Below, in pieces: positions 37,164 to 45,315 of a DNA stretch of 64,000 nt. The position numbers and the translations under genes are program-made. Each line of letters begins with the position of its first letter. Positions within the stretch are counted from its first letter, which is position 1. Where the stretch lies: the NCBI RefSeq assembly GCF_016881005.1, contig NZ_JACOPV010000005.1:248001-312000 (forward strand), read 5' to 3'. The DNA is from Pseudomonas arcuscaelestis (GTDB taxonomy: Bacteria > Pseudomonadota > Gammaproteobacteria > Pseudomonadales > Pseudomonadaceae). Under the pieces are notes generated by a model. It worked only from the letters and a program-made list of their open reading frames with translations, did no database searches and was not told the origin of the DNA.

Positions 37164-37721
37164 TCAGGGCTTTTCGCCCTTGATGCGGCGCTGGGCGATG
37201 TCGTTCAGGCAATCGCCAAGGGCTTCGAGGTGGCCGATCACCGAATGCACCCCCAGCGCGAACAATTGCAGCGTCGCCTTGCCACGCTCGCGCTCTTGCT
37301 CCTGCAGGCTCAACGCCTGCCATTTCAGGCTGTCTGCCCGGCACCGAGAGGTGCAGGTTGCCACGCCCACTGTCCACAGGCCCGCGTTGAGGCCCGATTG
37401 CAGCAACCGAGGATCGCCACTGACTAACACGCAGCCGTCGAGGCCAGGGGCTTTGAGCGACATCAAGGCGTGCCAGCAGGCATCGGGTGCTGGCCATGGC
37501 GTGGGTGCCTGGTACTGGGCCTTGAGCCATGATGGCAGGGGGGAGGACAACTGCAGGGCATCGGCTTCGGTCAGCTCGTCAATCCAGGCACAGGGGATAT
37601 GCTGCTGCTTCAATCCGTCGAGGGTTTGCAGCGCGCCTGGCGTCAGTTGCACCGTAGTGCTGTCGACGAGGCAGTCGCGCAGACCGAAAAGCAATGCGTT
37701 AATTGCGGGAAAGTCTGACAT
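37164..37721 (-). CDS. HAD-fold protein, phosphonatase-like, lacking catalytic aspartates
   Basis: A 185-residue protein whose second half matches the phosphonoacetaldehyde hydrolase branch of the HAD superfamily: VSGDPRLLQSGLNAGLWTVGV corresponds to the motif with VGDT...GxNAGMWTVGV, and ATLQLFALGVHSVIGHLEAL matches its C-terminal ending. At the N-terminus, where active enzymes carry DxxGTT or DxDG, it reads LLFGLRDCLVD: the nucleophile Asp is Gly and the acid/base position is Arg. The cap region is short. It is likely a non-catalytic relative. It starts at ATG 37721 and may be expressed with the DUF4404 gene, 125 bases downstream on the same strand. Confidence 0.72.
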   Translation of the reverse strand: MSDFPAINALLFGLRDCLVDSTTVQLTPGALQTLDGLKQQHIPCAWIDELTEADALQLSSPLPSWLKAQYQAPTPWPAPDACWHALMSLKAPGLDGCVLVSGDPRLLQSGLNAGLWTVGVATCTSRCRADSLKWQALSLQEQERERGKATLQLFALGVHSVIGHLEALGDCLNDIAQRRIKGEKP

Positions 37722-37738
37722 GGCAACGTCCCTGTAAA

Positions 37739-37752
37739 TAGCCTGCAGGCTA
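37739..37752. promoter_or_regulatory. 14-bp perfect palindrome upstream of the HAD-like gene
   Basis: TAGCCTGCAGGCTA lies 18 bases from the HAD-like start codon, in the divergent gap with mlaA. It could be an operator; the binding protein is unknown. Confidence 0.35.
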
Positions 37753-37914
37753 CACTCGACGTGTTACACCTTGGCGACCAGGTACACAGTTGTTCACAAA
37801 ATCGTGACCTCAATTGTGCCAAGCTGTTTATCAGTGGAAGACCCTTTATACTTGTTTCCTTTTTTAGCGCAGGGCTTATAACGTCCAGCGCAGTGACTGT
37901 CGAGGAGTAACTCT

Positions 37915-38622
37915 ATGCGTAGGATCGGTACAGGTGTGATCGATCGGATGACCCGGGCCTGTGTCTGCGCCGGCCTGTTGCTGGCGCCATTGGGCGCAGC
38001 CCAGGCAGCTACTGAAGAAGACCCGTGGGAGAGCATCAACCGGCCGATCTTCACCTTCAACGATACCGTCGATACCTACGCCCTCAAGCCGCTGGCAAAA
38101 GGGTACCAGGCCGTCACTCCCCAGTTTCTGGAAGATGGTATCCACAACATGTTCCTCAACCTGGGTGATGTCACCAACCTGGCCAACAACGTGCTGCAGT
38201 TCAAACCTCACGCTGCTGGCGTCGACACCGCTCGCTTGATCATCAACACCACCTTCGGCTTGGCCGGTTTCTTCGATGTAGGCACCAAGATGGGCCTGCA
38301 ACGCAATGATGAGGACTTTGGCCAGACCCTCGGTTACTGGGGCGTCTCCAGCGGGCCTTACGTGATGCTGCCGCTGCTTGGTCCAAGCACGGTTCGTGAT
38401 GCGATCGGCAAGTACCCGGATACCTACACCGAACCTTACCGTTATGTTGATCATGTGCCGACCCGAAACACTGCCATCGCCGTCGATGTTGTCGATACCC
38501 GCGCAAGCTTGCTGTCGGCGGAAAAGCTGATCAGCGGTGACAAATACGTGTTTATTCGTAATGCCTACCTGCAAAACCGTGAGTTCAAGGTCAAGGACGG
38601 CGAAGTTGTAGACGATTTCTGA
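37915..38622 (+). CDS. mlaA: MlaA (VacJ) family phospholipid-transport protein without lipobox
   Basis: A 235-residue MlaA-family protein. MlaA sits in the outer membrane with OmpC-type porins and removes phospholipids from the outer leaflet. Motifs: DPWESINRPIFTFND, NMFLNLGDVTNLANNVLQ, RLIINTTFGLAGFFD, DFGQTLGYWGV and GPYVMLPLLGPSTVRD. The N-terminus is a signal peptide (residues 1-31, LLLAPLGAAQA) that ends in an AQA-type signal peptidase I site. There is no Cys after it; the two cysteines (16 and 18) lie before the hydrophobic core. The typical lipid anchor is therefore absent in this reading. Start ATG 37915 follows GAGGAG. Confidence 0.9.
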   Translation: MRRIGTGVIDRMTRACVCAGLLLAPLGAAQAATEEDPWESINRPIFTFNDTVDTYALKPLAKGYQAVTPQFLEDGIHNMFLNLGDVTNLANNVLQFKPHAAGVDTARLIINTTFGLAGFFDVGTKMGLQRNDEDFGQTLGYWGVSSGPYVMLPLLGPSTVRDAIGKYPDTYTEPYRYVDHVPTRNTAIAVDVVDTRASLLSAEKLISGDKYVFIRNAYLQNREFKVKDGEVVDDF

Positions 38623-39013
38623 TTCTGGGCCCGTTCATCGGCGCAGGGGAGCGAGCTTGCCTCGCGTTGCGATTCAGCTGAAAAATCGCAATTGCGGGCA
38701 AGACTGCTCCTACCAGTCCAGCCTTTTTCTCCTACAGCGGCTGTCCACAGACCTTCCAAGGCGTTGCAGCTTCAGGGGTTTTTATAACTCCCGGTAATTT
38801 ACCCGGCAAAGAGCAACTGCGAGCATCGGCGTACCCTTGAAACCCCCGGCGGATGGGAGTACCGTCTGCGCCTTAGAGGGCACCTCTGCTAGTTGCCGGA
38901 CAGCCTGTCTTGTCCTACAACTCATATAAGAGTGGCTAGAAGCGAATCCAGTACGTGTGCTCATGCCTTGTCGAGCCACCTACGCCAACCTAATTCTGGC
39001 GCCGTTTGCCCAC
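38623..39013. other. Intergenic region before rssB
   Basis: About 390 bases. A REP-like palindrome occupies 38656-38702: arms with CTTGCC (38656) and GGCAAG (38697-38702), inner arms TTGCGATT (38667) and AATCGCAA (38684-38691). Farther on, CATATAAG near 38923 may be a -10 of rssB, with no convincing -35. No gene seen. Confidence 0.5.
38656..38702. repeat. REP-like palindrome after mlaA
   Basis: Nested inverted arms as in REP units: CTTGCC / GGCAAG outside and TTGCGATT / AATCGCAA inside. It lies 34 bases after the mlaA stop. Confidence 0.55.
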
Positions 39014-40198
39014 ATGCAGAATACCAGTGCAACGCTGCTGATAATCGATGACGACGACGTCGTACGTGCGAGTCTCGCCGCCTACCTTGAAGACAGTGGT
39101 TTCAGTGTCCTGCAAGCGTGTAACGGGCAGCAGGGCCTGCAGGTCTTCGAAAAGGAACAGCCTGATCTAGTGATCTGCGATCTGCGCATGCCGCAAATGG
39201 GCGGTTTGGAGCTGATTCGCCAGGTTACCGAGCGCGCACCTGAATTGCCGGTGATCGTTGTTTCCGGCGCCGGGGTGATGAACGACGCAGTGGAGGCGTT
39301 GCGCCTGGGTGCAGCCGACTACCTGATCAAGCCGCTCGAAGACCTCGCAGTACTGGAGCACTCGGTACGCCGTGCGCTGGATCGAGCTCGCCTGGTGCTG
39401 GAAAACCAGCGTTACCGGGAGAAGCTCGAAACCGCCAACCGTGAACTGGAGGCCAGCCTGCACCTGTTGCAGGAAGACCAGACCGCCGGGCGCCAGGTGC
39501 AGATGAATATGCTACCGGAAAGCCCGTGGGTGGCTGACGCGCTGTCATTCGAGCACCAGATCATTCCATCGTTGTACCTGTCGGGCGACTTTGTCGATTA
39601 TTTCCGCGTCGATGAGCGCCGTATTGCGTTCTACCTGGCAGACGTTTCCGGTCACGGCGCTTCCTCGGCCTTCGTCACTGTATTGTTAAAATTCATGACT
39701 ACCCGGCTATTGTTCGAATTCAAACGCAATTCCAGATTGCGCGACTTCAAACCGTCGGAAGTACTTGGGCACATCAACCGCGGCCTGATCAACTGCAAGC
39801 TGGGCAAGCACGTGACCATGGTCGGTGGTGTGATCGATGAAGATACCGGGCTGATGACCTACAGCATCGGCGGCCATTTGCCTTTGCCGGTGCTATACAC
39901 CCCGGAGCAAAGTCGCTATCTGGAAGGTCGTGGATTGCCGGTCGGGTTGTTCGACGAGGCGACTTATCAGGATCATGTTCTGGAATTGCCCGCGACGTTC
40001 AGCTTGACCTTGCTCTCCGATGGCATTCTGGATCTTTTGCCTGGAAAGACGCTCAAAGATAAAGAGGCGGCCTTGCCTGAAATAATAAAGGCCGCGGGGG
40101 GCAGCTTGGATGGGCTGCGCCAACGATTCGGATTGGCTACGCTTGGGGAGATGCCGGATGATATCGCCCTATTGGTGTTGAGCAGGAACCTTCAATGA
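39014..40198 (+). CDS. rssB: Response regulator with PP2C phosphatase domain, RssB
   Basis: A 394-residue protein: receiver domain (residues 8-125, phospho-acceptor Asp56 in DLVICDLRMP, IDDDD acidic patch, Lys in DYLIKPL), a helical linker (about 135-175), and a C-terminal PP2C/SpoIIE-like domain (LADVSGHGASSAFV, MVGGVIDEDTGLMTYSIGGHLPLP, LLSDGILDLLP). In E. coli RssB is a ClpXP adaptor for RpoS with a degenerate phosphatase; in pseudomonads the phosphatase-type domain, with Asp residues DVSGHG and SDGI kept here, probably acts on the partner RssC. Start: ATG at 39014 gives MQNTSATLLIIDDDD. No good ribosome site is visible; ATG 38963 is an alternative. Overlaps rssC by 4 bases. Confidence 0.92.
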   Translation: MQNTSATLLIIDDDDVVRASLAAYLEDSGFSVLQACNGQQGLQVFEKEQPDLVICDLRMPQMGGLELIRQVTERAPELPVIVVSGAGVMNDAVEALRLGAADYLIKPLEDLAVLEHSVRRALDRARLVLENQRYREKLETANRELEASLHLLQEDQTAGRQVQMNMLPESPWVADALSFEHQIIPSLYLSGDFVDYFRVDERRIAFYLADVSGHGASSAFVTVLLKFMTTRLLFEFKRNSRLRDFKPSEVLGHINRGLINCKLGKHVTMVGGVIDEDTGLMTYSIGGHLPLPVLYTPEQSRYLEGRGLPVGLFDEATYQDHVLELPATFSLTLLSDGILDLLPGKTLKDKEAALPEIIKAAGGSLDGLRQRFGLATLGEMPDDIALLVLSRNLQ

Positions 40199-40677
40199 GT
40201 ATGGGAAGAATCCAGTTCGCTGAACAGAGCGGCACGTTCGTTCTGAAGTTCGTCGGCGAAGTGCGCCTTACCTTGTGTTCGGCGCTGGATGCGACTATTG
40301 AAAAGATCTTCACGGCGCTGGATTTCTCGGCGATTGTCATTGATCTGACTGAAGCAGAAAGTATCGACAGCACCACCTTGGGCCTGCTGGCCAAGCTCTC
40401 GATCCTGTCGCGGCAGAAGGTCGGCCTACTGCCGACGGTGGTTACCACCAACCCGGACATCTCGCGGTTGCTGCAATCCATGGGCTTCGATCAGGTGTTC
40501 AACATCGTTGATCGGCCAATTCCCTGCCCGGAGTGCCTGACCGACCTGCCGTCGCAAGACCAGAGCGAAGACGTGGTGCGCTCCAAGGTGCTTGAGGCGC
40601 ATAAAATCCTCATGGGGCTGAACGACTCCAATCGTGAAGCTTTCCACGACCTGGTCAACGCACTCGAGCGCACTTGA
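40195..40677 (+). CDS. rssC: STAS-domain anti-sigma factor antagonist RssC
   Basis: A 160-residue protein with an N-terminal STAS domain (residues 5-105). The phosphorylatable serine is in SIDSTTLGLLAKL (Ser59), the form found in SpoIIAA. A C-terminal tail follows with cysteines IPCPEC. ATGA overlap with rssB means coupled translation. By analogy RssB would dephosphorylate RssC, but the kinase for this pair is not in the window. Role in RpoS control is inferred from P. aeruginosa and P. putida naming. Confidence 0.9.
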   Translation: MSMGRIQFAEQSGTFVLKFVGEVRLTLCSALDATIEKIFTALDFSAIVIDLTEAESIDSTTLGLLAKLSILSRQKVGLLPTVVTTNPDISRLLQSMGFDQVFNIVDRPIPCPECLTDLPSQDQSEDVVRSKVLEAHKILMGLNDSNREAFHDLVNALERT

Positions 40678-40716
40678 TCTGCCCTGCAGGCGCTGCATGA
40701 CGCCTGCTTCTACTGG

Positions 40717-42621
40717 TTAATCCGTTACCCTGGGTGGAAACTCGGTTGCTGTCGACCCATCGGCATTGAGTTGGAAAATCTGCTGGGGTTGACCCTGTTC
40801 ATTGAAAAACACCTGGCCCAGGCCCGCGCTGTTCCACAGCCGTTCGCCCGCCTTGCTGTGGTTGGGTGTGCGCGGTATCACTTCCATCTGGCGGCGCTTG
40901 GTGAACCAGTTCAGAGGTGAATGCGGTGCATAGAGCCAGCGATTGAGACGGTCAAAAATGTCCAGAAGCCGCCGCGGAAACTCGTTCTTGATGCCACTGC
41001 TGGTGATCTGCCACAAGTGTGGGCTGCGCTGACGGTGGCGGATCAGCACTTCGTAGACGAACGAATAATGCACATCGCCCGATAGAATCACGTAGTGCCC
41101 TGGGGTTCGCGAGTGGCGGAAAATATTCAGAATGACTTGCGCCGAACCACGGTGGGCCATCCAGTTTTCAGCATCGACCAATAGCGGATAGCCCAACCAA
41201 CTGAACACCCGCTGCACCGTCTCTATCAGTTTGACGCCGAAGATCGGAGCCGGGGAGACGATGATCGCCGAGGGATGATCGAGCAGCGCTTGCTGCAATT
41301 CACACAGGGCTTCCCAATCGAGCAGGCCCGATGGCTTCTTCAAGTTGCTTTCACTGCGCCAGCGCCGCGTGCGGGTATCGAGCACCAGCAAGGGTGGATT
41401 GCTCGGCAGCACGAATTGCCAGCCTTCAAAGCGCAACAGCTCATCGATAAGGCTATCTTGCAGCGGCGAATCCAGCTCCAGGTCCGTCTGGGCACTACTA
41501 CTCAGCGCCTGGCATTTGCGCACCAGCTCACAGCAGCTGTCGGGATCATTGCCCCAGCCCTGGCACAGCAGGTAGGCAAGCAGAGCATTGCCGATGATGC
41601 GTTTGGAGAAGGGGTGGCCATAAGCGGTCTCCTCCCATTGTGCTGACAGGTTCCAGTCATCGGTGATGTCATGGTCGTCGAAGATCATCAGGCTGGGCAG
41701 GTGCGCCAATACCCTTGCCACACCGCCAAGTCCTGCGACAAAGTCTTCTATCAGTTGCTGCTCGGTCCGGTAGCGCACCTGGCGCTGCTCGGTAAGCCCG
41801 GGCGGCATTTGCGTGTCGATCACTGTCCAGGGCACCGGCGACCAGACCAGCAGGTACATGGCCATGACTTCGGCGAAGGTGACCAGGTGGTTATCGGCGT
41901 TACTGCTGGTAAAGATTGGTTTGCGGGTACCGCCGAAGAAACGCTCACGCAGGGTTTCGTTGCTTTCCAGCGCCGGCAGCAGGTCGGCGCGATGATAGTA
42001 GCTTGCCGGATGCCTGTAGAGCGCAGCGCTGGTTTCGACCACTGCGCCTTGCAGCTTTTCGTTGAACAGTCCCAGGCGTTCGATCAGGGCATGGATGGCC
42101 CGCAACATGGGGCCGGCGACGTCGTCGGCGTAGACCTGGTCGCCGTTCATCATCAGTAGCGCTGGGCGAGCGTTGGGGTCGGCACAGTCCATCAGCAAGC
42201 GATCAGCACACAGCAGGCCATCTGCAGCGGGAAAGTGAGGCTTGCGGCAAGACCCGTGAAGCAGTTGATCAATGCGCGAGCGCAGTACGAAATTGGGCTG
42301 GCTGGCACCCTTGTAAAGCAGGTGGGGCGCCCACTGTGCGATGCCTTGGCAGCCGTCGTCAGTGCTCAGGAGCAGGTCATAGTCGATTTGCACATCGTAG
42401 GGCAGGGCGCTGTCGAGATGGATATCGATCAGGTGCACGAACGCGTGCTGGCCGATGGCAATGACCTGGCACTCAAGGGTGGGTGTGATGTTCGCACAGC
42501 TCAATGACAAGCGAGGATTCAGTTCCTGCGAACCGACCAGCCAGAACACCATGCGGGTGGGTTCCAGGCGGCGTAGCAAAGGGCCAGCCAACACTGCTGG
42601 CAAGGGGGAGGGATCAGGCAT
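40717..42621 (-). CDS. PhoD-like metallophosphatase
   Basis: A 634-residue phosphatase of the alkaline phosphatase D group. Metal and active-site motifs: MMNGDQVYADDV, IFDDHDITDDWNL and VILSGDVHYSF. Before them lies an N-terminal beta domain (residues 1-100). There is no signal peptide or Tat motif, unlike secreted PhoD, so it looks cytoplasmic; similar long proteins are common in pseudomonads. ATG at 42621 lies six bases after AGAG; ATG 42627 and GTG 42639 are alternatives. It lies between rssC and tal, convergent with rssC. Confidence 0.85.
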   Translation of the reverse strand: MPDPSPLPAVLAGPLLRRLEPTRMVFWLVGSQELNPRLSLSCANITPTLECQVIAIGQHAFVHLIDIHLDSALPYDVQIDYDLLLSTDDGCQGIAQWAPHLLYKGASQPNFVLRSRIDQLLHGSCRKPHFPAADGLLCADRLLMDCADPNARPALLMMNGDQVYADDVAGPMLRAIHALIERLGLFNEKLQGAVVETSAALYRHPASYYHRADLLPALESNETLRERFFGGTRKPIFTSSNADNHLVTFAEVMAMYLLVWSPVPWTVIDTQMPPGLTEQRQVRYRTEQQLIEDFVAGLGGVARVLAHLPSLMIFDDHDITDDWNLSAQWEETAYGHPFSKRIIGNALLAYLLCQGWGNDPDSCCELVRKCQALSSSAQTDLELDSPLQDSLIDELLRFEGWQFVLPSNPPLLVLDTRTRRWRSESNLKKPSGLLDWEALCELQQALLDHPSAIIVSPAPIFGVKLIETVQRVFSWLGYPLLVDAENWMAHRGSAQVILNIFRHSRTPGHYVILSGDVHYSFVYEVLIRHRQRSPHLWQITSSGIKNEFPRRLLDIFDRLNRWLYAPHSPLNWFTKRRQMEVIPRTPNHSKAGERLWNSAGLGQVFFNEQGQPQQIFQLNADGSTATEFPPRVTD

Positions 42622-42649
42622 CAACATCTCTAAGGGCACAAATCAAAAG

Positions 42650-42699
42650 CATCGCGGGCCACGTCCGCTCCAGTGCAGGAGCGGGCATGACCCGCGATG
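42650..42699. repeat. REP-type palindrome
   Basis: Outer arms CATCGCGGG (42650-42658) and CCCGCGATG (42691-42699), inner arms CCGCTCC / GGAGCGG. Between tal and the PhoD-like gene. Same ends as the element at 26.7 kb. Confidence 0.85.
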
Positions 42700-42769
42700 A
42701 GGCCGTCAAGGCCGCAAAAAGGCAACGATACTCAGCATTCTTTGGCTCAGTATCAAACCCGGCTTTGTA

Positions 42770-43696
42770 TCAAACCTTTGCTGCCATCAACGCCTCAAGC
42801 TTCTCTTGATCGCGTGCAAACTGACGGATGCCTTCGGCGAGCTTTTCGGTGGCCATTGCATCTTCGTTGGATGCCCAGCGAAATTGCGCTTCGTTGAGTT
42901 GCTGACGCGGCTCACCGGCGTTGCCAGGCTTGAGAATACGTGGCAGTTCGCCTTGATCGTCGCTCAATTGCTGCAACAGCTCTGGACTGATGGTCAGGCG
43001 GTCGCAGCCGGCCAGTTGTTCGATCTGGCCGATGTTGCGGAAGCTCGCGCCCATGACCACGGTGTTATAGCCATTGCTCTTGTAGTAGTTGTAGATGCGT
43101 GTAACCGACTGCACGCCCGGATCGTCAGCGCCGACGTAGTCCGTACCGGTGGATTTTTTGTACCAGTCGTAGATACGGCCCACGAACGGTGAAATCAGGA
43201 ATACCCCGGCATCAGCGCAGGCCTGGGCCTGGGCGAAGGAAAACAGCAGGGTGAGGTTGGTCTGAATGCCTTCCTTTTCCAGTACTTCGGCAGCCCGAAT
43301 ACCTTCCCAGGTGGAGGCCAGTTTGATCAGTACGCGGTCGCGGCCGATCCCGGCTTGCTCGTAGAGTTCGATCAACTGCCGGGCCTTGGCCAGCAATGCA
43401 GGTTGATCGAAGGACAGGCGCGCATCGACCTCGGTGGAAATACGCCCGGGAATCACCTTGAGAATGCCAGCACCCACGGCCACGGCAAAGGCGTCACAGG
43501 CGCGGGCGATATCACCCTTGCTGTGCCCCACCGAATCCTTCAGCAAGTCGGCGTAGCCGGGCATGGCTGCAGCCTTGAGCAGCAGGGAAGGATTGGTGGT
43601 GGCATCGACCGGTTTCAGGCGGCTGATGGCATCGATATCACCAGTGTCGGCAACCACAGTGGTGAACTGCTTGAGTTGTTCCAGCTTGGAGGTCAT
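42770..43696 (-). CDS. tal: Transaldolase
   Basis: Class I transaldolase of the pentose phosphate pathway, 308 residues, which moves a dihydroxyacetone unit between sedoheptulose-7-phosphate and glyceraldehyde-3-phosphate. Schiff-base Lys125 lies in [13 protein letters not shown]. Other motifs: [39 protein letters not shown] and GASFRN. ATG at 43696 starts [11 protein letters not shown], standard for the family; the frame extends 11 residues further upstream without support. Confidence 0.96.
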   Translation of the reverse strand: MTSKLEQLKQFTTVVADTGDIDAISRLKPVDATTNPSLLLKAAAMPGYADLLKDSVGHSKGDIARACDAFAVAVGAGILKVIPGRISTEVDARLSFDQPALLAKARQLIELYEQAGIGRDRVLIKLASTWEGIRAAEVLEKEGIQTNLTLLFSFAQAQACADAGVFLISPFVGRIYDWYKKSTGTDYVGADDPGVQSVTRIYNYYKSNGYNTVVMGASFRNIGQIEQLAGCDRLTISPELLQQLSDDQGELPRILKPGNAGEPRQQLNEAQFRWASNEDAMATEKLAEGIRQFARDQEKLEALMAAKV

Positions 43697-43820
43697 GGGC
43701 GTGCTCTGTCCTGTGCAATGGATCGACATTACCCGAGCGCTGCCAGCGGCTCAAGCGCTGGCTGGCAGGACGGGCGAGGGGATAACACTTCGAGTCTGCA
43801 ACCGCCCACAGGTTCCGGAA

Positions 43821-44822
43821 CTAACGCCCTTGCAGCAGTTCGCCTGCCTGGTCCAGCAGCGCCAGTGGGTCGTTGCTTTTGTGGATATCGACCGAGAGCA
43901 ACTGACGGAACTTGCGTGCCCCTGGGAAGCCCTGGCCAAGGCCGAGGATATGGCGGGTGACATGATGCATGGCGCCGCCGGCAGCGAGATGCGCGGCGAT
44001 GTACGGGCGCAGCCTGGCCAGTGCCTCACTGCGGCTGATCACCGGTGCCTGACTGGCGAACAATTGCTGGTCGACTTGCGCCAGCACATAAGGGTTGTGA
44101 TAAGCCTCGCGCCCAAGCATCACGCCGTCGAAGGTTTGCAAATGCTCCTGGCACTCGGCGAGCGTCTTGATGCCACCGTTGAGGATGATCTCCAGCGCTG
44201 GGAAATCCGTCTTCAGTTGCGCGGCAACGTCATAGCGCAACGGTGGAATCTCGCGGTTCTCCTTCGGCGACAACCCTTCGAGAATCGCGATTCGTGCATG
44301 CACGGTAAAGCTGCGGCATCCGGCATCTCGTACCTGGCCGACGAAATCGCAGAGCTGCGCGTAGCTGTCGCGACCATTGATCCCAATACGGTGTTTGACC
44401 GTCACAGGAATTTGTACCGCATCCTGCATAGCCTTGACGCAATCGCCCACCAACGCGGGGTGCGCCATCAGGCAGGCACCGATCATATTGTTCTGCACCC
44501 GGTCACTTGGGCAGCCGACGTTCAGATTGACCTCATCGTAGCCCGCACCCTCCGCCAGCTTGGCGCAGGCAGCGAGATCAGCCGGCACACTGCCACCCAA
44601 TTGCAGAGCCAAGGGATGTTCGGCTTCGTCGTGACGCAGGAAGCGTTCGGCATCGCCGTGCAACAAGGCACCGGTGGTGACCATCTCGGTGTAGAGCAAA
44701 GCATTGCTCGAGAGCAGACGCAGGAAGAACCGGCAGTGGCGGTCGGTCCAGTCCATCATCGGCGCCACGCTGAAGCGGCGGGAAGGCTCAGGGGCAGAGG
44801 TGTTGGCGGTATCTAGGGGCAT
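43821..44822 (-). CDS. dusA: tRNA-dihydrouridine(20/20a) synthase DusA
   Basis: FMN-dependent enzyme of 333 residues that reduces uridine to dihydrouridine in the tRNA D-loop. TIM-barrel start FSVAPMMDWTDRHCRFFLRLLS; NVGCPSDRVQNNMIGACLM holds the catalytic Cys (of GACLM); VTVKHRIGI and ILNGGIK mark the FMN phosphate site. ATG at 44822. Divergent from hcp with a 490-base gap. No tRNA genes are nearby. Confidence 0.95.
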   Translation of the reverse strand: MPLDTANTSAPEPSRRFSVAPMMDWTDRHCRFFLRLLSSNALLYTEMVTTGALLHGDAERFLRHDEAEHPLALQLGGSVPADLAACAKLAEGAGYDEVNLNVGCPSDRVQNNMIGACLMAHPALVGDCVKAMQDAVQIPVTVKHRIGINGRDSYAQLCDFVGQVRDAGCRSFTVHARIAILEGLSPKENREIPPLRYDVAAQLKTDFPALEIILNGGIKTLAECQEHLQTFDGVMLGREAYHNPYVLAQVDQQLFASQAPVISRSEALARLRPYIAAHLAAGGAMHHVTRHILGLGQGFPGARKFRQLLSVDIHKSNDPLALLDQAGELLQGR

Positions 44823-45023
44823 TAGCGGTTTCTGTATTGATGCGACTGTGACGCGAGTCGGAGCGTGTACAACGTGGTGGGCAGTTTATCAGGAATCAGG
44901 GTTTGTGCGGTCGGGCACATGCGCACGGCGCTGCCTCTGCGCTACGCCCAATAGCGTCGCTTTTCTGGTTGCATGTTGCAGTGTGAGAATCCGTTCGTGT
45001 CCGGCGATGGCGCTAAGCCTTTA

Positions 45024-45146
45024 TGCGCAACTTCTTGCACATCAAAATGTGGACAACCCGGCGTATGTACCGCTCCAGGCCTTGTGCCGCCTGGCGTACA
45101 GTCGACTGCGCAACTTCTTGCGCACGGGTGTGCAAGAAGTTGCGCA
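45024..45146. repeat. Three copies of an 18-bp repeat, two forming a hairpin
   Basis: TGCGCAACTTCTTGCACA (45024-45041), TGCGCAACTTCTTGCGCA (45107-45124) and, inverted, TGTGCAAGAAGTTGCGCA (45129-45146). The last two differ by one pair and fold into an almost perfect 19-bp stem (45107-45125 / 45128-45146) closed by two bases, followed by CTTTTTA. It reads as a terminator for plus-strand transcripts, but no plus-strand gene precedes it. The copies could equally be binding sites. Confidence 0.75.
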
Positions 45147-45231
45147 CTTTTTACCTAAATTACGGGTGAAAAGAGGTCTGGTAAATAAGCTTCATCAATG
45201 AAACGCCCGCTCTCTGGGCTTCTTGGCTAAT

Positions 45232-45249
45232 TTGGCACGATCCTTGGCA
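45232..45249 (+). promoter_or_regulatory. Predicted sigma-54 promoter of hcp
   Basis: TTGGCACGATCCTTGGCA resembles the -24/-12 consensus YTGGCACG-N4-TTGCW: the -24 TGGCACG is perfect and the -12 reads TTGG instead of TTGC. It lies 66 bases before the hcp start. Many hcp operons in other bacteria are RpoN-dependent, which supports the reading. No enhancer-binding protein is encoded in the window. Confidence 0.6.
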
Positions 45250-45315
45250 AGTAAATGATGTCCCCAGTGGAAAATACACCCTTGGGAACTTCATTTTTCA
45301 GCAAGGAGAGCAACA

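Larger units (their letters stand above)
44823..45315. other. Intergenic region between dusA and hcp
   Basis: About 490 bases with no convincing gene. It holds three copies of an 18-base repeat TGCGCAACTTCTTGCRCA (45024-45041 and 45107-45124 direct, 45129-45146 inverted), the last two making a strong hairpin followed by CTTTTTA, and the sigma-54-like promoter of hcp (45232-45249). A frame that spans 44704-45201 overlaps dusA antisense and looks non-coding. Confidence 0.6.

Noticed and set aside
37180..37737. 185-codon plus-strand frame opposite the HAD-like gene
   Set aside because: Same length as the minus gene because it is its antisense; the minus frame has HAD motifs and a correct start.
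44704..45201. 165-codon plus-strand frame covering the dusA start and the repeat region
   Set aside because: Overlaps dusA antisense, passes through the hairpin, has no ribosome site and no similarity that I can recognise.
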